Of a DNA stretch of 64,000 bases, positions 9,122 through 18,199 are shown one piece after another. Within the stretch, counting starts at the first letter, position 1. Every line of letters starts with the position of its first letter. The stretch is from Emticicia oligotrophica DSM 17448 (GTDB lineage Bacteria > Bacteroidota > Bacteroidia > Cytophagales > Spirosomataceae). A program made the translations under genes and the position numbers. The stretch lies in contig NC_018748.1 in NCBI RefSeq assembly GCF_000263195.1, positions 3,844,001 to 3,908,000 of the forward strand. The letters run 5' to 3'. Under the pieces are notes generated by a model, which saw only the letters and a program-made list of their open reading frames with translations, did no database searches and was not told the DNA's origin.

Positions 9122-9431
9122 ATTATTTCGTAAAAAAATGCAAAATTTAATATGAAGCTACTTAGAGCTGATTCTGAGCATTCGGAATAGATAAGCAAAT
9201 TAGAATGTTTAACTAGGATTTATTGCGTACTTGAAAGACTATGTAGAGTCATCATTTTGTTATTCTCGCTTTAAGTAAGATTCGACTTTTTAGAAAACTG
9301 GAATTTTATTTTATTCAAAGGAAAAATTCCTATTAGTAAAACTGAACAGAAATTTTTAAACCATAATATCACCAACAAAGGTGTCATAAGGAGACATAAA
9401 AGATTAAAGTTTCTCTACTTTTTTTAATTTA

Positions 9432-9485
9432 TGCATCGGCTAAACAAATGCTTTCGTCTATGTTTTTGAACCAAACCAATAGACG
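9432..9485 (+). promoter_or_regulatory. ECF-like promoter and dyad before the TonB receptor
   Basis: TGCATC (9432-9437), 17 nt, CGTC (9455-9458) resembles an ECF sigma promoter and would give a leader of about 26 nt. The -10 bases are also the left arm of a perfect dyad, CGTCTAT (9455-9461) with ATAGACG (9479-9485). The right arm ends six bases before the ATG, so it could be an operator or an RNA hairpin. Confidence 0.35.
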
Positions 9486-9491
9486 TTGATA

Positions 9492-12227
9492 ATGAAAAGA
9501 TTTCTTCTTTATTTTCTATTACTACTTATTTTTTTACCAAAAGAATCAGCCGCACAAGTGCCTAAAATGGCGGAAGTAAACACAAAGGTCATCAAAGATG
9601 AGTTTTACAATAATATTCCGTTAACTACCATTTTAGCTGATTTAGAAGAAAAGTATGGCTTAAAACTACTTTATGATAAAGATTTGTTGAAGTCATATAA
9701 TGTTACTCACTGGTTTTCGAATGAAACGATTGAATCGGGTTTGAGGTCAATATTGAAAAAACTACCACTCAAGCAATTTATTGATGAAAATGGATTTATA
9801 AGCATTGTCCCAAAATCTGCAAAGATTGAAACCATTGTAGATAAACAGTATAATGGAAAGGCTGATAAGACCAATTTTACACTTACAGGAAGAATCATAG
9901 ACATCACTAATGGCGAGAATCTTCCTTTTGCATCGGTTAAAGTAAAAGGCGAACAAATAGGTAGTCAGTCGAATGTTGATGGATATTTTACCCTTCTCAA
10001 AGTGCCATCAGATACCGTTACATTAGAGATTTCGTATGTGGGTTACCGGACACGAGATTATCATCTAAATCCTAAGCTTGATGTAAATGATTTAAAAATT
10101 GAAATTGAGCCTGCAGTTGATATGCTCGATGAGGTGATAGTTGAGGGTGAAAAGACCGAGGTTTTGAAAGCAAATGAAATTGTGGGTATGATAAAAATGA
10201 CCCCAAGAAACATTGCTAAATTGCCAAATGTTGGTGAGCGTGACCCTTTCAGAGCTTTTCAATTAATGCCAGGTGTAAGTGCTTCAAATGAATCTTCCTC
10301 GGGGCTTTATGTACGTGGAGGTACGCCAGACCAAACATTGGTGCTTTATGATGGATTTACAGTTTATCATGTTGACCACCTTTTTGGTTTTTTTTCTGCC
10401 TTTAACTATAATGCAATAAAAGATATTCAGCTTTATAAAGGTGGTTTTGATGCGAAATTCGGTGGTCGTATTTCAGCCGTTGCTGAAATTACAGGTAAAG
10501 ATGGAAATAAAAAAGAGTTTAATTCTGGTGTGGATTTAAGCTTATTAAGTACGAATGCTTACATTGAAACCCCAATTGGTAAAAACTTTACTTTTTTGGT
10601 AGCTGCTCGTAGATCATATAAAGGACCATTATATAATAAGTTATTTAAGCGGTTTACAAGTGAAAATCAGACACAAACGCAGCAACAACAAGGTCCTGGT
10701 TTTCCTGGTGGTGGACGTTTCGGTAGTTTTAGTGCGAACCAGGTGGCAAGTTCTTATTTCTACGACTTGAATTCAAAACTTACTTTTACTCCCAATAAAA
10801 AAGACATTATTTCACTCAGTTTGTATAATGGAACTGATAATATGGATAATTCTTCTAGTTCGAATTTGGGAGGATTAGGAGGCTTTGGTGGAAGAAACAT
10901 CGGACTTAATACTTCAAATACCGATGTATCCAACTGGGGAAATTTAGGTGGTAGTTTGAAATGGTCAAGACGTTGGAGTGATAAATTTTATAGTAATTCA
11001 TTGATATGTTACTCCAATTATTATAGTACGCGTGATAATAGTCGAACTATTTCAACTACTCGAGATGGCACAAGTCGAGATGTGAAAATCGGACAGTTAG
11101 AAGATAATAATCTAAATGATTTTACCGCGAAAACCGATTTCGAGTGGCAAGCTTTCAGAGGGAATAAGTTAGATTTTGGCTTACAATATACTAAAAACAT
11201 TATTAAATATACTTACAGTCAAAATGATACAATTACGGTTTTGAATCGAAATGATAAAGGAGCTACCGCCACATTTTATGTTCAAGATAATATAAAACTC
11301 TTCGACGGACGCCTGCATTTAATTCCGGGGGTACGCATTACTAATTTTGATGTAACAAAGAAAAATTACGTTGAGCCTCGTTTCTCAGCGAACCTAAATA
11401 TCACAAAACAATTTAAATTGAAAGCTGCGGCGGGTGTTTATTATCAGTTTGTTAAGCAAATAAACAGAGAAGATATTTCACAAGGAAATCGTAATTTTTG
11501 GATTCTTTCAAATGCCGAGTCTTTGCCCGTTACGAAGTCAAATCATTTAATTTTAGGAGGAAGCTATGAGTTAGCAAATTACTTGTTCGATGTAGAATTC
11601 TACCAGAAAAATAGTACAAATATCACAGAATATACATTGCGTTTTGTGCCTAAAATTGGTCGAGGTTTAAGTGTATCAGAAACGTTTTTTAATGGTTCAG
11701 AGATTGTACGCGGAGTTGATGTGTTGATTCAGCGAAAGTTTGGAGATTTCAATGGTTGGATTGGATATACTTTGGCAGAAGCCAAAAGAAATATCTCTGC
11801 TTTTTCTGATAAACCTTATTATTCAGACCAAGATGTTCGCCATCAATTTAAGGCAATTGGCTCTTATAAATATAAAAGGTGGGATTTTGCTGCTACTTGG
11901 ATTTACTCTTCGGGCCGCCCATATACTTCTATTTTGGGAGCATATCAGTTAGTGCTTTTGGATGGTTCAGTGAAAAACTTTACAAATCCTTCAGATAAAA
12001 ATGCAAACCGTTTTCCTGCTTATCATCGAATGGATGTTTCGGCAACATATAATTTTAGCTCTCATTTCAATGTAACTTTTTCAATATTTAATCTTTATAA
12101 CCGTAGTAATGTATGGTATAAGCGTTTCCAAGTAATTAAAGAAGATGATATTACTGCATTGCAGATTACTAATGTGAAGTATTTAGGTATTACACCAAAC
12201 GTTACATTAAGTTGGAAATTGAAGTAA
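9492..12227 (+). CDS. TonB-dependent outer membrane receptor
   Basis: Outer-membrane active-transport gate, ligand unknown. Signal peptide (1-22, ending SAAQ), then an STN/secretin-like domain (about 30-108), a carboxypeptidase-regulatory-like domain (about 128-205, with GRIIDITNGENLPFASV and SYVGYRTRDY), a plug (about 215-320, with MPGVSASNESSSGLYVRGG) and a long beta-barrel to residue 911. An STN domain in a receptor usually signals to an anti-sigma/ECF pair; none is adjacent, but an ECF-like promoter precedes the gene. The start ATG 9492 is preferred over a TTG two codons earlier because the signal peptide begins there. The DUF4249 gene 37 bp downstream is its usual partner. Confidence 0.92.
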   Translation: MKRFLLYFLLLLIFLPKESAAQVPKMAEVNTKVIKDEFYNNIPLTTILADLEEKYGLKLLYDKDLLKSYNVTHWFSNETIESGLRSILKKLPLKQFIDENGFISIVPKSAKIETIVDKQYNGKADKTNFTLTGRIIDITNGENLPFASVKVKGEQIGSQSNVDGYFTLLKVPSDTVTLEISYVGYRTRDYHLNPKLDVNDLKIEIEPAVDMLDEVIVEGEKTEVLKANEIVGMIKMTPRNIAKLPNVGERDPFRAFQLMPGVSASNESSSGLYVRGGTPDQTLVLYDGFTVYHVDHLFGFFSAFNYNAIKDIQLYKGGFDAKFGGRISAVAEITGKDGNKKEFNSGVDLSLLSTNAYIETPIGKNFTFLVAARRSYKGPLYNKLFKRFTSENQTQTQQQQGPGFPGGGRFGSFSANQVASSYFYDLNSKLTFTPNKKDIISLSLYNGTDNMDNSSSSNLGGLGGFGGRNIGLNTSNTDVSNWGNLGGSLKWSRRWSDKFYSNSLICYSNYYSTRDNSRTISTTRDGTSRDVKIGQLEDNNLNDFTAKTDFEWQAFRGNKLDFGLQYTKNIIKYTYSQNDTITVLNRNDKGATATFYVQDNIKLFDGRLHLIPGVRITNFDVTKKNYVEPRFSANLNITKQFKLKAAAGVYYQFVKQINREDISQGNRNFWILSNAESLPVTKSNHLILGGSYELANYLFDVEFYQKNSTNITEYTLRFVPKIGRGLSVSETFFNGSEIVRGVDVLIQRKFGDFNGWIGYTLAEAKRNISAFSDKPYYSDQDVRHQFKAIGSYKYKRWDFAATWIYSSGRPYTSILGAYQLVLLDGSVKNFTNPSDKNANRFPAYHRMDVSATYNFSSHFNVTFSIFNLYNRSNVWYKRFQVIKEDDITALQITNVKYLGITPNVTLSWKLK

Positions 12228-12264
12228 TTGATAAAGAACAAGAAAAATTAAAGTGTTTTCTAAA

Positions 12265-13122
12265 ATGAAAAATATAAATATCAGCTTTTTCCTGTTGAGT
12301 TTCCTAATATTTTTGGGGAGTTGCACAGAAACAAATACCGTGATTAACCCAGGCGATAAGCCTGTTGTTGAGGCATATTTAGCCCCTAATCACCCAGTAA
12401 GTCTAAAACTTTATTCAGAAATCCCTTATTCAGATACTTCTGAGGGTGTTTCTCAGCCAATTGATGGAGTTTCTATCAAAATTATTGGTAGTAATGGAAA
12501 AACGTTTACACTTTCTTCTCAGGGAAGTGGCTTGTACACATCAGCTAATAATGAACTAATTGGCCCAGCAGGCACCACGTATTCGTTAGAATTTGATTTC
12601 AAAGGTAGAAAAGTTAGAGCAACTACTGAAATTCCAAGTAAACCCATAAATTTCAAAAGTGATAAAACCGAAATTTCACGCACTCAAATTGATTTATCAA
12701 ATTTCACTCCAGGGAGTGGAGGAGGGATTCGTCCGGGTGGAGGATTTAACCAAGAAAATACTTCGGTCAATTTAACGTGGAGTAATCCAAATAATTACTA
12801 TCATTTTGTAGCTGTTGAAAATGTAGAGGAAAACCGTGTGCAAATTATTATCCCGCCATCTGGGTCAAGTTTTCCAAGTTTTAGATTTTTCAATGAACCA
12901 CTTATTGGTAGCTCGAATGTTGTTCGTTCGCAAAGTTTCCAATTTTTCGGAAAGCACGATATTATTTTATACCGTGTAAATGGCGAATATGCTGCTTTGT
13001 ATCAAGCCACAGGTACTACCTCTCAGAATCTTAGTACACCTCCAACAAGCATTATCAATGGATTAGGGATTTTTACGGGTATTAATGCCGATACTGTGAA
13101 GTTTGTAGTGAACAAGAATTAA
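12265..13122 (+). CDS. DUF4249 family lipoprotein
   Basis: Outer-surface lipoprotein that in Bacteroidota is commonly encoded next to a TonB-dependent receptor and thought to assist ligand capture; the role is inferred. Lipoprotein signal with lipobox FLGSC, lipid Cys20. The DUF4249 start follows: NPGDKPVVEAYLAPNHPVSLKL, then a domain with DGVSIKIIGSNG and TYSLEFDFKGRKVRATTEIP. A Gly/Arg-rich insertion (GSGGGIRPGGG) sits mid-protein. ATG 12265 is chosen over a GTG four codons upstream. It is co-transcribed with the receptor and ends in a terminator. Confidence 0.82.
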   Translation: MKNINISFFLLSFLIFLGSCTETNTVINPGDKPVVEAYLAPNHPVSLKLYSEIPYSDTSEGVSQPIDGVSIKIIGSNGKTFTLSSQGSGLYTSANNELIGPAGTTYSLEFDFKGRKVRATTEIPSKPINFKSDKTEISRTQIDLSNFTPGSGGGIRPGGGFNQENTSVNLTWSNPNNYYHFVAVENVEENRVQIIIPPSGSSFPSFRFFNEPLIGSSNVVRSQSFQFFGKHDIILYRVNGEYAALYQATGTTSQNLSTPPTSIINGLGIFTGINADTVKFVVNKN

Positions 13123-13159
13123 ATTTATATCTATTTTTTAAGGTTAGTAAACAGATAAA

Positions 13160-13179
13160 GGGTTGGCCTTCGCCAACCC
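13160..13179. terminator. Terminator between DUF4249 and M14 peptidase genes
   Basis: An 8-bp GC-rich stem (13160-13167 with 13172-13179, loop CTTC) is followed by a T-rich run on the plus strand. It lies between convergent genes. Confidence 0.8.
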
Positions 13180-13203
13180 ATTTATTTTTTACTTCTTCAA
13201 CAA

Positions 13204-15765
13204 TTATTCTTCCTCAGCGAATTGTCCTCCCATGCTTATATTACTTCCAAAGAAAAGGGCGTTTAGGAAAAGTTTATTCGTGCCAAACCAAGTTCCTCTG
13301 AAATTTGGGTCGTCAGAAAATAAAATTACCCGACCATTTCCTTCATAATTTATATTTATTGCCGCCGAATTGGCAATTCTTTTCAAAGATTCTGGATGTA
13401 CATAGCCCGTAATTCGTGGGTTGGCAGTATAGACTAAAACAGAGTTTGCAGCTCCCGTACTTCTCTCTAAAACTGTATTGTTATTTCTGTAAATAGCCAT
13501 TTTTTTGTTAGTATAACCGAAACCAATTGGACTAGTAATATCAAGTTCAGCTTCAAAAATAGCTCCACCTGTTTGTTTGGCTCCTTCAGCAGCTTGAAAA
13601 TCTTCAAATGCGATTCGAGTTTTATTTCTACTACTATCTGCTTTTACCTCTCTTAACTTTTCTTTCGCAATATCTTGTTTAATTACCCATTCAGTTCCTG
13701 TTTTTAAGGTGATAAGCGTACCACCGTTTGCTACCCAAGCTTTTAGTTTTTGAGCAGATGCTTTATCTAACGCTGAATAGTTTCCACCAACTAAAACTAT
13801 CGTATTGTAGCGATTGATATTCAAACGTGCAAAATTATAAACTTCTACCTTCGTTATAGGCATACCAATTTTTGTATCGAGTAAATGCCAAACTTCTCCC
13901 GCTTCAGAAGCAGTTACTCCTCCACCAACAAGCATCATGGCTTGTGGTTTTTTTACGGATTGAAAACTATTACTGCCCAAATCAATTCCAGTACTGCTAA
14001 AGCCTGTTGATACAGGCTCTATATTAACACCTGTATTTTGTGAAATTTGCTTGAGTTTTTGAAATAATTCTTCAGAGCTTATCTTTTGTTTTTGCACCGA
14101 AATAAGTAATGTTCCGTGTCCGTATTCTTTTCCTCCAATACTAAATTTTTTGAATGCTGCTTTAGTGAGAATTTGATTTTCTAGTAATTGATTTAAAGCT
14201 TTTGGTGCATAGTAATCTGTCCAATCAATAAGATAAGCATACTCACTTTTATTGAATGAATTTGGATTTGGCTTTAAGTCAGCTTTCGTAATTCGTTCAC
14301 CTTTTGAAAATGCTCCTTTTATTTCGGCGTGTGGTAAACCATAGGCTAAAGCTAAATTCCAAGCCGATGCATCATAAAATAAGCTATCTGCGAAGGTAGT
14401 TGGGCGGTCGAAAATAGAGCGAACCATTAGATATTGAGGCTGTGCCGAAGGAATAAGGATTGCTTTACCTTTTTTGAAAGTCTGGCCTGATTCACTCATA
14501 TCATTATTCAAATGATAAAACTCAATATTGTGTTGAAGTAATAAATCCCAAAAAGCTCTATTGCGGCTTTGGTCGTAAGAATCACCGATGATATATGCTT
14601 TTGTTGGAAATTTTTGTCCTTGAGCAATAGTTTCATTGAAGAAGTTTCGCTGATGCTTTAGTAAAGTTTCTTTTTCGACCAAAGATGCTCTAATGGTAGC
14701 TAAAGCATTCACTAATTGATTTCTAACAGTAAATCCAAAGCTTAAATCTCCGTTTTGACTTTCTTGTAAATGTCCGCGTGAACTTGCTTGTTCAAATAAA
14801 AGTCCCAAACCACCTTCCATATCAGGGTAACTTGAACCATAGCCGGGATAGAAATTATCGAAAGATTCTTTAGTATAATATAATGATCCTATTTCATTCA
14901 TAGCTTGCTCAAAATATTTGGCAAATTTGCTATTTAGGTCTTTATAAACAGTTTTGGGCACAAGCGGATTTTCGGCATTTTCTTTAGTTGGTTCAAAAAA
15001 ATGAGAGGCATTGGTACCCATTTCGTGAAAATCTGTTACAACATTTGGCAGCCATTGATGATAATACGCCAAGCGATTTCTACTTTCTACATTTACTGCC
15101 AAATACCAGTCACGGTTCAAGTCAAACCAGTAATGATTCGTTCGTCCACCCGGCCAGACCTCATTGTGTTCACGGTCGTTGGCATCAGCAACCATTGGGT
15201 CGCCTTTGTGCATATTTGCCCAATGGGTGTGTCGGTCACGGCCATCGGGATTAATTACGGGTTCCATTAAAATTACCGCATTTTTCAGCCAATTGAGTGC
15301 TTCTGGGTCTTGGGTTGCCGTCAAATAGTAGGCAGTAAGAATAGAAGCTTCTCCACCAGAAGGTTCATTGCCATGCACATTGTATCCCAACCAGATTATC
15401 GCTGGAGCTTTTTGTGTATCAGGCATTGGTTTTGAAGGGTCAGTAAGGGCTAAGTGTTCTTTTCTAATTTCTTCTAAGCGATTGATATTTTCAGGAGCTG
15501 AAAATGTTACAATTATTTGTTCTCGATGCTCATTAGTTTCTCCTATTTTTTGTACCGTTACTCGGTCAGATACTCGGTCGAGTTCACGCATATACTCCAC
15601 TAATTTATCATGTCGAGTATGATGCAAACCGATACCATAGCCAAGAAATTGCTCGGGTGTTGGAATTGCAGGGTTTAGCTGTTTTTTAGGAAAAAAATAA
15701 TCTTTTTGGGCATTAGATTGATATAAATAGCCCAATAAGAAGAGCAACGTTAGTAGTTTCTTCAC
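13204..15765 (-). CDS. M14 family zinc carboxypeptidase, secreted
   Basis: Exported metallopeptidase of the carboxypeptidase A clan. Signal peptide 1-20 (ending SNAQ). The first zinc site is NVHGNEPSG, with His131 and Glu134. NPDGRDRH follows as the substrate-binding arginine region, and the third zinc ligand is in VTDFHEMG, His247. The likely catalytic Glu is in GLLFEQASSRG. At 853 aa it is much longer than a bare M14 domain. The C-terminal half has a glutamine-amidotransferase-like block (VLVGGNYSALDKASAQKLKAWVANGG), as in other large Bacteroidota M14 proteins. It is transcribed alone. The substrate could be peptides or peptidoglycan stems; the sequence does not decide. Confidence 0.88.
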   Translation of the reverse strand: MKKLLTLLFLLGYLYQSNAQKDYFFPKKQLNPAIPTPEQFLGYGIGLHHTRHDKLVEYMRELDRVSDRVTVQKIGETNEHREQIIVTFSAPENINRLEEIRKEHLALTDPSKPMPDTQKAPAIIWLGYNVHGNEPSGGEASILTAYYLTATQDPEALNWLKNAVILMEPVINPDGRDRHTHWANMHKGDPMVADANDREHNEVWPGGRTNHYWFDLNRDWYLAVNVESRNRLAYYHQWLPNVVTDFHEMGTNASHFFEPTKENAENPLVPKTVYKDLNSKFAKYFEQAMNEIGSLYYTKESFDNFYPGYGSSYPDMEGGLGLLFEQASSRGHLQESQNGDLSFGFTVRNQLVNALATIRASLVEKETLLKHQRNFFNETIAQGQKFPTKAYIIGDSYDQSRNRAFWDLLLQHNIEFYHLNNDMSESGQTFKKGKAILIPSAQPQYLMVRSIFDRPTTFADSLFYDASAWNLALAYGLPHAEIKGAFSKGERITKADLKPNPNSFNKSEYAYLIDWTDYYAPKALNQLLENQILTKAAFKKFSIGGKEYGHGTLLISVQKQKISSEELFQKLKQISQNTGVNIEPVSTGFSSTGIDLGSNSFQSVKKPQAMMLVGGGVTASEAGEVWHLLDTKIGMPITKVEVYNFARLNINRYNTIVLVGGNYSALDKASAQKLKAWVANGGTLITLKTGTEWVIKQDIAKEKLREVKADSSRNKTRIAFEDFQAAEGAKQTGGAIFEAELDITSPIGFGYTNKKMAIYRNNNTVLERSTGAANSVLVYTANPRITGYVHPESLKRIANSAAININYEGNGRVILFSDDPNFRGTWFGTNKLFLNALFFGSNISMGGQFAEEE

Positions 15766-15799
15766 GTTTTTTTAGGGTTTAGTTTGTGATAATTTATTT

Positions 15800-15841
15800 A
15801 AAAAAATGGGAGGATACTTTCAGAATCCCCCCATTTTTTTT
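15800..15841 (-). terminator. Terminator overlapping the 3' end of mbtH-like gene
   Basis: Arms 15800-15815 and 15825-15841 form a stem of about 16 bp with one G-U on the minus-strand RNA and a long T run. The right arm lies inside the last codons of the MbtH-like gene, so coding and termination signals overlap. Confidence 0.75.
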
Positions 15842-16023
15842 CTGAGCGAAAGAGGACTCATATCAGTCCAAGCTTGCTCAATATACTCAAGACACTCTTT
15901 TTTTGTTCCAGTTTTACCTATATCTTTCCAGCCTAAAGGGTTTTCTCTAACAACAGGCCAAATACTATATTGTTCTTCGTGGTTTACTAAAACCTTATAA
16001 AGAATTTCGTCTTCGTAGTCCAT
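15820..16023 (-). CDS. MbtH family protein (orphan)
   Basis: MbtH-like proteins are small chaperone-like partners that bind and activate adenylation domains of non-ribosomal peptide synthetases. This 67-aa protein carries the whole family signature: VNHEEQYSIWPV, then GW (PLGWKDIGKTG), ECLEYIEQAWTDMSPLSLR, including the invariant Trp residues. No peptide synthetase or other secondary-metabolite gene is in the window, so any partner must lie elsewhere. It is flanked by an M14 peptidase and hpt and stands as a single transcript. The identification is firm; the role here is unknown. Confidence 0.9.
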   Translation of the reverse strand: MDYEDEILYKVLVNHEEQYSIWPVVRENPLGWKDIGKTGTKKECLEYIEQAWTDMSPLSLRKKMGGF

Positions 16024-16184
16024 AGTTGTAATGGGATAGAGATTAGATTTTTCAACTTTAAACTAATCGCTTTTTCGAAGAAAAACAAGCATTTTTAGAT
16101 AATTATTTTCATTTTATCATTACCGAATAGACAAATGTAATTTATTGAATTCCAGCCTTTTGAATATAATTTATTTAAAAAGTA

Positions 16185-16718
16185 TTATGATTCTTTGAGT
16201 ACGTATATTGTATCGGTATTTCTGCCATAACCATCATAGTCTAGTCCATAACCTAATACAAATTTATTTGGAATTTCAAAACCCACATAGTCTAGTTTCA
16301 GTGGTACTTTTAAAGCTTCTGGCTTAAAAAGCATGGTCATGATTTTGATAGAGGCTGGTTGGTTTGAAGCTAACTGACCTAAAATTTCTTGCATTGTCAT
16401 TCCAGTATCAACAATATCCTCAACAATTATTATATGACGGTCTTTAATGTCTTCTTTTAAACCTAATACTTGTTTTACTTTTCCAGTAGATTCGGTGCTT
16501 TGGTAGGAAGACACTCGGATGAATGTCACCTCACATTCAATGTCAATTGATTTGAACAAATCGGCAACAAACATAAAGGAACCATTCAGCACGCCAATTA
16601 AAAGAGGATTTTTTCCAGCATAATCTTTGTTAACTTCTTGAGCTAACTCTTTGATTCTGTTTTGAAGTGATTCGGATTCGATGAAAGGAACGAACGTTTT
16701 GTCTCTAATTTGCTTCAT
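16185..16718 (-). CDS. hpt: Hypoxanthine phosphoribosyltransferase
   Basis: Purine salvage enzyme that joins hypoxanthine or guanine to PRPP. It has the PRPP-binding motif IIIVEDIVDTGMTM, the FMVADLFKSI and VTFIRVSSY elements of the HPT group, and KLDYVGFEIPNKFVLGYGLDYDGYGRN near the C-terminus, which holds the purine-binding and flexible-loop residues. Length 177 aa is typical. Cytoplasmic. It is transcribed alone and divergently from the TPR gene at 16890. Confidence 0.93.
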   Translation of the reverse strand: MKQIRDKTFVPFIESESLQNRIKELAQEVNKDYAGKNPLLIGVLNGSFMFVADLFKSIDIECEVTFIRVSSYQSTESTGKVKQVLGLKEDIKDRHIIIVEDIVDTGMTMQEILGQLASNQPASIKIMTMLFKPEALKVPLKLDYVGFEIPNKFVLGYGLDYDGYGRNTDTIYVLKES

Positions 16719-16889
16719 TTGATTGCAATTTTAAATCAAAATGCAAGTTAGTAAATTGATTTGAAATTACCTTTGTGTATTGAATACTTCAAAGTGGTGA
16801 ATATTTTATGTAAAATAATTTTAAGAAAATTTTAAGGTTTGCATAATTTGATGCAAAATCAAGCGTTAAAGATGCATAAATCCAAAAGT

Positions 16890-18140
16890 ATGAATATCGT
16901 GAATCCAATATTTTTTAAACGAGTTATTAATTTAAGTGCTATATTATTATTGGTGCTATTGAGCCAGCTTGCTCAAGCACAGTTTTCTTGGTTTGGTGGT
17001 ACTACTAAGAAAAAACAACATGAGGTTCTTTTAGCTAATAGGGCCATTCAGATTGAAGCCACACAAGCAATCAATAATATGTATAATTTCAAGTTCGATG
17101 CCGCAGAACGTGATTTTAGGTGGTTGACCGTTAAATATCCTGAGCACCCCATTGGTTTTTTCTTGATTGGTTTGAATGAATGGTGGAAAATTGTTCCTGA
17201 TACCAAAGATGAATCGCACGATGATGCCTTTTTTGCTAATATGGATAGAGCAATTGATTTAGCCGATGAAATGCTTGATGATGACGATGGAGATAAGGAA
17301 GCGGCATTTTTCGAAGCGGCAGCTTATGCATTCAAAGGGCGTTTACACACCGAACGTGGAAATTGGGTAAAAGCAGCTTGGGCAGGAAAACAGGCATTGA
17401 AATATTTGGATAAGTGTCGTGGTTTCGGTGATTTTAATCCTGAATTAGCCATTGGTGACGGACTTTATAACTATTATTCTAAGTGGATTCCGGAAAATTA
17501 TCCTTCATTGAAACCCATGCTTATTTTCTTTCATAAAGGTGTAAAAGCCGAAGGAATCAAGCAATTAGAATATGTTGCTTCCAATGCTTTTTATACTCGA
17601 ATGGAGGCTAAATACTTTTTGATGCAAATTTATTCGATGGAAAATCAGCATCAGAAAGCTTATTATGAAGCTGCTCAAATGCATGCTATTTATCCTGATA
17701 ATTCATTTTTTCATCGTTACGCAGCCCGTACCGCCTTTATGCTCGGAAAAGCAGATGAAGCTGAAAAATTAGCAGAAGAACTATTAGCTAATGTGAACGT
17801 TGCAAAATATGGTTATGAAAGTACCGCAGGACGTTATGCTGCTTATATTTTAGGATATATCAATTTTAATTACCGTCGAAATTATCCAAAAGCTAAGGAA
17901 TATTATCAAAAAACAATTGATTTTGCTCTACAGAATGATTCAAAAGATTCTGGCTATTTTTGGGGAGCGAACTTAGGCTTAGGAAAAATTGCCAGTGCAG
18001 AGAAAGATTATCAAAGTGCCCTACAATATTTTAATGTGGTACTCAGTAACGCCGATAAAAAATTAGAAATTCATAAAGAAGCTAAAAAATTAATAGAAGA
18101 TACAAAAAAGCTTCTGAAAGCCGAAAAGAAAAAGAAATAA
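16890..18140 (+). CDS. Secreted TPR-like protein
   Basis: Function not known. The chosen ATG gives a signal peptide of about 31 residues (FFKRVINLSAILLLVLLSQLAQAQ region); ATGs at 16851 and 16872 are in frame upstream and cannot be excluded. The mature part is helical and TPR-like: an Asp/Glu-rich stretch (ADEMLDDDDGDKEAAFFEAAAYAFKGRLH), GDGLYNYYSKWIPENYP, and TPR units near the C-terminus (YPKAKEYYQKTIDFA, YQSALQYFNVVL). It ends in a Lys/Glu tail. A TACCTTTG box at 16768-16775 could be its -7 element. A metallophosphoesterase gene follows 59 bp downstream. Confidence 0.72.
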   Translation: MNIVNPIFFKRVINLSAILLLVLLSQLAQAQFSWFGGTTKKKQHEVLLANRAIQIEATQAINNMYNFKFDAAERDFRWLTVKYPEHPIGFFLIGLNEWWKIVPDTKDESHDDAFFANMDRAIDLADEMLDDDDGDKEAAFFEAAAYAFKGRLHTERGNWVKAAWAGKQALKYLDKCRGFGDFNPELAIGDGLYNYYSKWIPENYPSLKPMLIFFHKGVKAEGIKQLEYVASNAFYTRMEAKYFLMQIYSMENQHQKAYYEAAQMHAIYPDNSFFHRYAARTAFMLGKADEAEKLAEELLANVNVAKYGYESTAGRYAAYILGYINFNYRRNYPKAKEYYQKTIDFALQNDSKDSGYFWGANLGLGKIASAEKDYQSALQYFNVVLSNADKKLEIHKEAKKLIEDTKKLLKAEKKKK

Positions 18141-18199
18141 GCTCTTTTGTACAATTTTAAGCCTTTTAGAAGTATTTTTGGATAAATTTACCAAATGAA

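Larger units (their letters stand above)
9038..9491. other. 454-bp divergent intergenic region
   Basis: Lies between the divergent GSCFA gene and TonB-receptor gene. It holds a housekeeping-type promoter for GSCFA (9091-9121) and an ECF-like promoter with a dyad for the receptor (9432-9485). In the 9122-9431 stretch I see no open frame, strong hairpin or repeat. Confidence 0.6.

Noticed and set aside
9486-9491. TTG start for the TonB receptor
   Set aside because: It adds only Met-Ile before a normal signal peptide and its first base overlaps nothing useful; ATG 9492 is the simpler start.
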